A stretch of 64,000 bases of DNA. Source: Marthasterias glacialis. Its lineage: Eukaryota; Echinodermata; Asteroidea; Forcipulatida; Asteriidae. This document shows, piece by piece, positions 58,901 through 64,000 of this stretch. The notes beneath the pieces are model-generated. The model had not been told where the DNA came from, made no database searches, and saw only the letters and a program-made list of their open reading frames with translations. The stretch lies in NCBI GenBank assembly GCA_911728455.2, contig OU452234.1:14023338-14087337 (forward strand), read 5' to 3'. Each line of letters opens with the position of its first letter. Position 1 is the first letter of the stretch. The translations under genes and the position numbers were made by a program.

Positions 58901-61712
58901 TCATATGGTTGATAAATTATCGTTTATAACACCATGTTAATTGAATTCACCAAAAACATGGTTTATAAACCAAGAAAGGATGGATCATCATAAAAATATG
59001 GTTGATAAATTATCGTTTATAACACCATGTTAATTGAATTCACCAAAAACATGGTTTATAAACCAAGAAAGGATGGATCATCATAACAATATGGTTGATA
59101 AATTATCGTTTATAGCACCATGTTAATTGAATTCACCAAAAACATGGTTTATAAACCAAGAAAGGATGGATCATCATAACAATATGGCTGATAAATTATC
59201 GTTTATAACACCATGTTAATTGAATTCACCAAAAACATGGTTTATAAACCAAGAAAGGATGGATCATCATAACAATATGGTTGATAAATTATCGTTTATA
59301 ACACCATGTCAATTGAATTCACCAAAAACATGGTTTATAAACCAAGAAAGGATGGATCATCATAACAATATGGTTGATAAATTATCGTTTATAACACCAT
59401 GTTAATTGAATTCACCAAAAACATGGTTTATAAACCAAGAAAGGATGGATCATCATAACAATATGGTTGATAAATTATCGTTTATAACACCATGTTAATT
59501 GAATTCACCAAAAACATGATTTATAAACCAAGAAAGGATGGATCATCATAACAATATGGTTGATAAATTATCGTTTATAACACCATGTTAATTGAATTCA
59601 CCAAAAACATGGTTGGATCATCATAACAATATGGTTGATAAATTATCGTTTATAATACCATGTTAATTGAATTCACCCAAAACATGGTTTATAAACCATA
59701 CAAATTCAAACACCTTCAAATTAATTTATAAACCCTGCAAAACTGTGTTTGCACAAGATCATGGTTTACGCACCAAGAAATAAGAACCACCATGGTTTAA
59801 AAACCATGAAAATTGAATCCACCAAAAACATGGTTTATAAACCATAAAAACGAAACAGTTTAACCCTATCAGGACCGGGCTTTTGGGGGATGTACGGGGA
59901 GCAGAGCGGGGGGGGGGGGCACAAAGCATTTTCCGTATTTTCCAAAGTGTTCGACCGATTTTGATGAAAATTGCCACAATGTACATTGCACCGAGTTCTA
60001 CATGAAGACGTCAAAAACAAAATCGTAAATCGTCACTAGAGGGCGTTTTGACTGGTTTTGTTTGCCATTTTTTGCCCCAAATCACTGACTCTTATTTTAT
60101 GGTTTGTAAATCATGATTTTGTGAACACAAATATTTTCATTGTTTATAAACATGTCTTTTGTTTGTTTAATATTTTTTTATGGTTTAAATTCATCTTATA
60201 ACATGGTTTGTAAACAATAAATATAGACAACGCGTTATAATAATTGATTTTTAAACCATACTAATCTTGAGTGTTCGTATCAACTTGTGGTTTACAAATA
60301 ACAGAAGTGCACGAAAATATGAAAAATAAAACACAAAACAAATACAAAACACAATGTTTATGGTTTACATCGAATTGTTATAAACCATGGACAATTGTCT
60401 GTTAAATGTTTTAAAAATTAAGTTGACAAACAGCGTTCCATGTTCACAGGTCGGCGGTTTGGTCAGATTATTATTAAAAAGAAAATCCGAAAAAGAGAAA
60501 ACAAACGACAATATAACACTCTAACCATTGCACTAAAGCAGTACAAACTCGATAAAGAGATCAGACTTACCTGTCTCCACGGTTGTCTTTTCCGGGCAAT
60601 CCAGCCATTCTCTGATCCGCTGAATATCATCACCGAGGACTACATCCTCCATGTACCGTGAATTGGCCGGTCTGCTTGCCGCGGAAATGGTGTTGATTCC
60701 CCCAAGACGTATCTTGGTGCACTCGCACGAGTCGCGGACATCCAGCACCCATTTGTAACGGGTACCGTCTCTTTCTTGGCCGACGTAACAGACATCAGCC
60801 AGAACTGCAAGCAAAGGAAGAACACATGAATAATTTACATACGTGTGAACTAAGCGTTTGTCATTTCCTTTATAAAAACACACAATTATTGAGACTTTTA
60901 GTAGAAATATTGTTAGTTTTCATTTTAATTTATAACAAGTATAAAAAAGAATCAGAATGTGAGTGATAACAACTTATTTGTTTGTCTGTTGGGTTGTCTG
61001 TTGGGTTGTTTGTTTGTTTGTTTGTTTTTTGTTTATTGGGTTGTTTGTTTGTTTGCTTGCTTGCTTGCTTGCTCGCTCGCTTGCTTTTTAATTTGTTGGT
61101 TTGTTTGTTAGTTGGTTGGTTTGTTTGTTGGTTTGTTTGTTTGTTTGTTTGTTTGTTTGTTTGTTTTTTGTTTATTGGGTTGTTTGTTTGTTTGCTTGCT
61201 TGCTCGCTTGCTTGCTTGTTTATTTGTTTGTTTGTTAGTTGGTTGGTTTGTTTGTTTGTTTGTTTCTTTGTTTCTTTGTTTGTTTGTTTGTTTGTTTCTT
61301 TGTTTGTTTGTTTGTTTGTTGGGTTGTTTGTTTGTTTGTTTGTTTGTTTGTTTGTTTGTTTGTTTGTTTGTTTGTTTGTTTGTTTGTTTGTTTGTTTGTT
61401 TGTTTGTTTGTTTGTTTGTTTGTTTGTTTGTTTGTTTGTTTGTTGGGTTGTTTGTTTGTTGGGTTGTTTGTTTGTTTGTTTGTTTGTTGGTTTGTTTGTT
61501 GGTTTGTGTGTGTGTGAGTTTGTTTAGGCATTCAAACCGGGGACTTATAACAAAAGAGGACAACAAAGTCCCAGTTTTACCTCCATACCCTGAGTAAATT
61601 AAAGAAATATAACAAATAAATGAAAATATCTCAAAAACCTTTGTGAACAAAACTCACTCAGTCTGAAGAAGTAAGTCATGGTTGGTAACCATAGACACAC
61701 CCACAGATTCAT
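49976..61712 (-). CDS. array gene copy E: predicted secreted two-domain protein, intron 3 enlarged by an L1 element
   Basis: Exons (minus strand): 61658-61742 with ATG at 61712, 60571-60804, 51785-52000, 49976-50229; coding 55+234+216+254 nt, 252 residues. Signal peptide MNLWVCLWLPTMTYFFRLILA. Exon 3 has VCYVGQE, RDSCECTKIRL (Pro of PCEC replaced by Ser) and WLDCPEK. Exon 4 has VALDVPPNQPTPYLVTSLNDQ and SQSVKGVIYLA. Exon 5 has ITENGIEVLHPSGGQ, VVSHVTATFG, HTLTIGNGELTLDG, LNYVKFACESGVQC and PCSWKSS. All splice sites are canonical. Intron 3 is about 8.6 kb because it holds the L1 element (52029-58505) and an expanded minisatellite. Whether such an intron is spliced efficiently cannot be told from sequence, but the reading frame is intact. 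Confidence 0.75.
50827..51296. repeat. G-rich foldback element in intron 4 of copy E
   Basis: Counterpart of 28913-29396 and 41272-41748 with the shortest G-rich run. Confidence 0.75.
52346..52984. mobile_element. about 640-bp non-autonomous DNA element inside L1 ORF2
   Basis: The inverted ends start CACTCTAAGAAAAAAATACC on the left and match TTCTTTTTTAGAGTG on the right. The interior is rich in GGGTAAAAC/GTGTAAC words and has no transposase. It splits the ORF2 C-terminal region between the zinc-finger segment and the final segment. The exact borders are uncertain by a few bases. Confidence 0.6.
54352..54747. mobile_element. 396-bp TTAA-flanked MITE inside L1 ORF2
   Basis: Ends TTAAAGGCAAAGTATACC and ...CGTATGCAATGCCTTTAA. 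A second copy of the same length lies at 62336-62731, where the ends read TTAAAGGCAAAGTATACC and GTATACAGACCCTTTAA. The L1 protein reading resumes on either side (DGTETSF then AIKLLEIF), so the borders are precise. TTAA at both ends and a TTAA-like empty site near 23234 point to TTAA target choice, as in piggyBac-like elements. Confidence 0.85.
56951..57671 (-). other. L1 inter-ORF region
   Basis: About 720 bp between the ORF1 and ORF2 remnants, longer than is usual for L1/Tx1 elements and without recognisable protein motifs. A short open frame here has a very biased composition (F, L, C). Contains homopolymer runs at 57109-57117, 57249-57258 and 57378-57388. Confidence 0.4.
57672..58417 (-). 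pseudogene. L1/Tx1-like ORF1 (coiled coil and RRM), frameshifted
   Basis: Starts at ATG 58417 (MGPKRRGGGNPAG); the codons upstream to 58510 are open but start at a non-ATG codon. A coiled-coil region (EEQLGASIEFNSERISGLEKTQERLEKTVDGLKAE, shown here only by its position at about residues 65-105) precedes an RRM-like part with RRNRLLGIKE, NILVEKFGFDTEPVIDRTHR and KPAHVLVKM. A one-base-type frameshift near 57880 moves the frame to ...KVMKSHRTALEDSPMFVLDD...RKEKLKWN...GTKLRFFAGKWRRGDG, the usual C-terminal domain of L1 ORF1 proteins, which bind RNA as trimers. The 5' UTR is at most about 90 bp. Confidence 0.78.
58506..58820. repeat. palindromic TTTATAAA motif cluster (copy E intron 3, right of L1)
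   Basis: Resumes the intron sequence of C and D at CATCGAAGAATAT and carries the same GGTTTATAAACC motifs. Confidence 0.7.
58820..59700. repeat. 93-bp minisatellite, about nine units
   Basis: GAATTC marks successive units at 58856, 58943, 59036, 59129, 59222, 59315, 59408, 59501, 59594 and 59669, so the period is 93 bp with one 87-bp and one 75-bp unit. Each unit contains AACATGGTTTATAAACCAAG and ATTATCGTTTATAACACCAT. Copies C and D contain the unit once (about 30730-30820 and 43100-43190), so the expansion is specific to E. The short open frame across it simply reflects 93 = 31 codons. Confidence 0.9.
59859..60090. mobile_element. partial TTAA/AGGACCGGG element in copy E intron 3
   Basis: Left end TTAACCCTATCAGGACCGGG at the position where C and D carry their CCCTAACAGGAC MITE. 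Shares GTTCGACCGATTTTGATG. The right end is missing or decayed, and TTTATAAA motifs resume after 60100. Confidence 0.6.
60974..61515. repeat. (GTTT)n low-complexity tract, about 540 bp
   Basis: Almost pure GTTT repeats with GGGTT, GCTT and GTTG interruptions, in intron 2 of copy E. The long open frames read from it (CLFV or NKQT repeats) are artefacts. The equivalent introns of B to D have only short T-rich runs. Confidence 0.95.
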
Positions 61713-61930
61713 GATGAGTATTTTGTTCAGCTAAAAAGGAACCTGCAATAAATAAATCAAGAAAAACGTGCTGTTGTTTTCAATTTTTTAATGAACTAAA
61801 AATCAACACAAAACACTTTTAATTTACTGTTTAAATATTTTACACAAACGTTTTATGAGCATCGAAAACTCTATTCGAACTGGAAAAAAAGTAGCAAGTA
61901 AATCGCATATTCCTGATTAAAATTACTTAC

Positions 61931-62136
61931 GTCTTGATGACAAATAGTGCCAAGCTGCTTAGTTTGTCATGTCAAAATACACACTAGACAAGGTCTGGCT
62001 GCACGGTGTAGATCCACTGAAGGTAGAGTGAGGGTCAGGCAAACAAGAAATTAACGAACAATGAAATTGTATCGATCAGACACGCGTCGCGTTTTAATGT
62101 ATTCATAACAAAATTGCGACACGTTACCGTGGCAAC
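61931..62136 (-). promoter_or_regulatory. copy E first exon and best X-box
   Basis: A GTAAGT donor at 61925-61930 (minus) ends a non-coding exon that is diverged from that of B to D. GTTACCGTGGCAAC at 62123-62136 fits the X-box consensus GTNRCC-N(0-3)-RGYAAC fully, 411 bp before the ATG. TATCGATC is at 62070-62077, as in the other copies. Confidence 0.5.
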
Positions 62137-62335
62137 AATAACACATCAGAACCGTGGTTTTTTTTATCGGCAAACTGATGTATACCCAAGCGACTAGAGA
62201 TAAGTATTTTTTTAAGGAATGATATATCAATTAAAACTGTGTTTTATTTAACTAAGTTGAACAGTATGAAATTGAAATACATTCATCAAACAAACGAAAC
62301 ACCAGTAACTGTGTGATGATTGGTAACTTTATCTA

Positions 62336-62731
62336 TTAAAGGCAAAGTATACCTTTGGTTTTTGGAACCGTACATTTGCCTTAATGCTTTATAATTGTAG
62401 ATATATGCCATAAAACTAACCTGTGTAAATTTCAGTTCAAAAGGTGGCAGCGTTTTTGAGGTATCACCAAAAATCTGGAGCGGTTGTGTTCACGCAGAAG
62501 AAGTATCCGTCATTGGAATACACATTCTGAGAAACGTTACAGCCATAACGCTTCTCAGATTCAAATTTTGGGGGGATAAAAAGTGATGTATTTTTCCATA
62601 ACTGCAGTACTTCGAAGTGAAACGTTTCTCAAAATGCATTATACTATCCAAAGCTGTTGTACTTCTTACCAAGTGAGTTATTATTGCCATAAATTTTCAG
62701 AGTCATTACCAAACGTATACAGACCCTTTAA
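62336..62731. mobile_element. 396-bp TTAA-flanked MITE upstream of copy E
   Basis: Second copy of the element at 54352-54747, with better preserved ends. The matching region upstream of copy B (23225-23250) reads TTTATCTTTAAGGAATGAC without the element, a natural empty site. Confidence 0.85.
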
Positions 62732-63639
62732 GGAATGACATATTATCAGTTAAAACTGTTTTAATTACCTAAGTTTTCTGTGAAAAAAGGGAACAATATA
62801 AAATTAAAAATAATTAGAATAGAGAAACAAAACCATACAAATGACCGTATGATGACTCCAAATTTTAAAAGGATGAAAATCAATCAAGAAATGAGCAAGA
62901 TGAATGAAAAACAGGTTTTACATTTCTAACTAATTTATCGAATGAAATAAAAAAAAAAAAAAAAAAAAATCACACATGATATTAGAATCTGATCGATTAA
63001 AGTATAACGGGGTGTCGTTTATGTCCTTACTGGTGTTATTATGGCCACGTTACCATGGTGACTACATTATGTGTGAGACCACCGACCGAGTTTCTATAAT
63101 GGGAACTGAGAAACAGAATTACAGTAGCAAATTGAATGGTGTCAAATTGACGTGTAACAACAGCAGTTGAGGTGTTGAGGTTACAAGCGCAAGCAATTAA
63201 TGGCAAACTGTAACAAATCAGAAAAAAATCTTAAGTATGAACAAAATGATAATTACAGCAAAATGGTTCTGTCATATTCTTCACCATCTTGTTGAATACA
63301 AAGAATTGTGGGAAACTGGAGATTTTTGTTCCAACAACTTTCTCCGAGGTTTGAAATAAAAAAAATTCTGTGATTCTTTCGTTGATGAGGTTTGTATGAC
63401 GTCTCTGGAAAGTCTCCGGTCCGGGAGTAGAGTATGTGCGAAGCGCGGAGACACAACTGTTTCCAAGTTTTCACTTTGACTGGATATTCGATCTAAAGAC
63501 AAGTGTTGTATGATACCGTTGTAATAGATTGCAAAATTGGGAAACATTACGACGTAACATGAATCATATGTCTTTATTCAAATTCATTGTTAAAAATTGC
63601 ACTTCATTGTTTATTTGAACAAATTCAAGCTCATAGCCC
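62732..63639. other. upstream region of copy E, no gene seen
   Basis: Homologous to the upstream regions of B to D, with the distal X-box-like GTTACCATGGTGAC at 63049-63062 and a diverged TGACGTC site near 63398. An A-run lies at 62949-62969. Small ORFs have no recognisable product. Confidence 0.5.
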
Positions 63640-63888
63640 ACAAGGGAAACTGTTTGGGTAAATGTTTGAATCAATTTTGAGGTGAACAAAAAAAAAATTG
63701 ACAGGAGCGGGATTTGAACCTGCGACCAACGGTTGTCACCCCGAACAAAGATATTGACAGAATATGGAGACTGCAAACATTAGGACTGGATACCTCAGTT
63801 GGTAGAGCGTCGTTACGTTAAACCGGTGGTCGCAGGTTCAAATCCCGCTCCAGTCAATTTTTCTCTGTTCACCCCAAATTCAAACTAT
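63640..63888. repeat. inverted repeat built on tRNA 3' halves
   Basis: The left arm (about 63640-63745) contains GAGCGGGATTTGAACCTGCG; the right arm (about 63820-63888) contains CGCAGGTTCAAATCCCGCTC. Both are flanked by poly-A/T and GGTGAAC/GTTCACC words, so the two arms pair over about 90 bp. It looks like a foldback element derived from tRNA or a tRNA-derived SINE. Confidence 0.65.
63784..63855 (+). tRNA. tRNA-like sequence, probably pseudogene or SINE head
   Basis: 72 nt with a perfect 7-bp acceptor stem (GACTGGA with TCCAGTC), an A-box-like TACCTCAGTTGGTAGAGC and a perfect B box GGTTCAAATCC in a good T arm. The D stem has a mismatch, and the anticodon arm (around TCGTTACGTTAAACCGG) does not form a proper 5-bp stem with T33. 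I do not assign an anticodon, and a functional tRNA is unlikely. Confidence 0.4.
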
Positions 63889-64000
63889 TTTACAGGAAAT
63901 GACCTACAACCTCATACCCGGGCCTATTTCTAATAATTGCACAAGGCGGTGAAAAACCACCAACGGTGGGCACGATCAAGTTCATGTACCCCGTGGGGTA
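63889..64000. other. right edge, no gene seen
   Basis: Unique sequence with no recognisable feature; it runs out of the window. Confidence 0.4.

Noticed and set aside
59220-59405. 61-codon ORF with a perfect internal protein repeat
   Set aside because: The minisatellite period is 93 bp, so the frame is maintained by chance. No start context or homologue.
58820-59700. CRISPR-like array
   Set aside because: The units are nearly identical throughout with no unique spacers; this is a eukaryotic minisatellite.
60982-61650. Long open frames on both strands rich in CLFV or NKQT
   Set aside because: They are translations of the (GTTT)n tract; any frame of a 4-bp repeat without stops is open.
63784-63855. 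Functional tRNA gene
   Set aside because: The anticodon stem does not pair and the D stem has a mismatch, although both Pol III boxes are good.

Overview
The window looks like AT-rich nuclear DNA of a marine invertebrate, most likely an echinoderm. The sequence shows intron-containing genes with canonical splice sites, intact and broken retrotransposons (Ty3/gypsy, a CR1/L2-like LINE and an L1/Tx1-like LINE), and many short TTAA-flanked or palindromic non-autonomous elements. The echinoderm assignment is inference from the repeat style; nothing here fixes the species.

The backbone is a tandem array of one four-coding-exon gene family. Copies B (18303-22320), C (28050-32658), D (40404-45057) and E (49976-61712) lie head-to-tail on the minus strand. 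Copy A, represented by its last two coding exons (1396-1776 and 12146-12396), lies on the plus strand and faces them tail-to-tail across an old inverted duplication centred near 14.9 kb. The splice model is supported by arithmetic: the coding exons of B, C, D and E sum to 768, 765, 759 and 759 nt, all multiples of three, with the same phases. The predicted proteins are about 252-255 residues: a signal peptide, a conserved cysteine-bearing N-terminal domain (exon 3), and a C-terminal beta-rich domain split over exons 4 and 5. That last domain resembles the FAMeT-type (Methyltransf_FA) fold. It is the variable part: in C versus D, flanking introns differ by only a few percent, whereas exons 4 and 5 carry about 30 amino-acid replacements. 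This fits a secreted recognition-type family under diversifying selection, and it is the most interesting system in the window.

Around this array the DNA is a record of insertions. An apparently intact 9.7 kb Ty3/gypsy element (2159-11839; 966-bp LTRs that appear identical, 4-bp target duplication) sits in the last intron of copy A and carries, besides gag and pol, a third ORF encoding an SGNH/GDSL-type hydrolase. Copy A is also broken by a 165-bp retroposon tail inside exon 4. A 5'-truncated CR1/L2-like LINE with an open 910-codon reading frame (35007-38057) lies upstream of copy C and starts with a 111-bp copy of neighbouring DNA. A degenerate L1/Tx1-like element (52029-58505, minus) lies in intron 3 of copy E, replaces about 335 bp of intron, and has itself been hit by two DNA elements.

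The introns and spacers hold several families of short palindromic elements present at matching positions in different copies, a 93-bp minisatellite expanded only in copy E, a 0.55-kb (GTTT)n tract and, at the far right, a tRNA-like sequence inside an inverted repeat. Conserved X-box-like sites (GTTACC-N2-GGYRAC type) precede each of copies B to E and are candidate regulatory elements.
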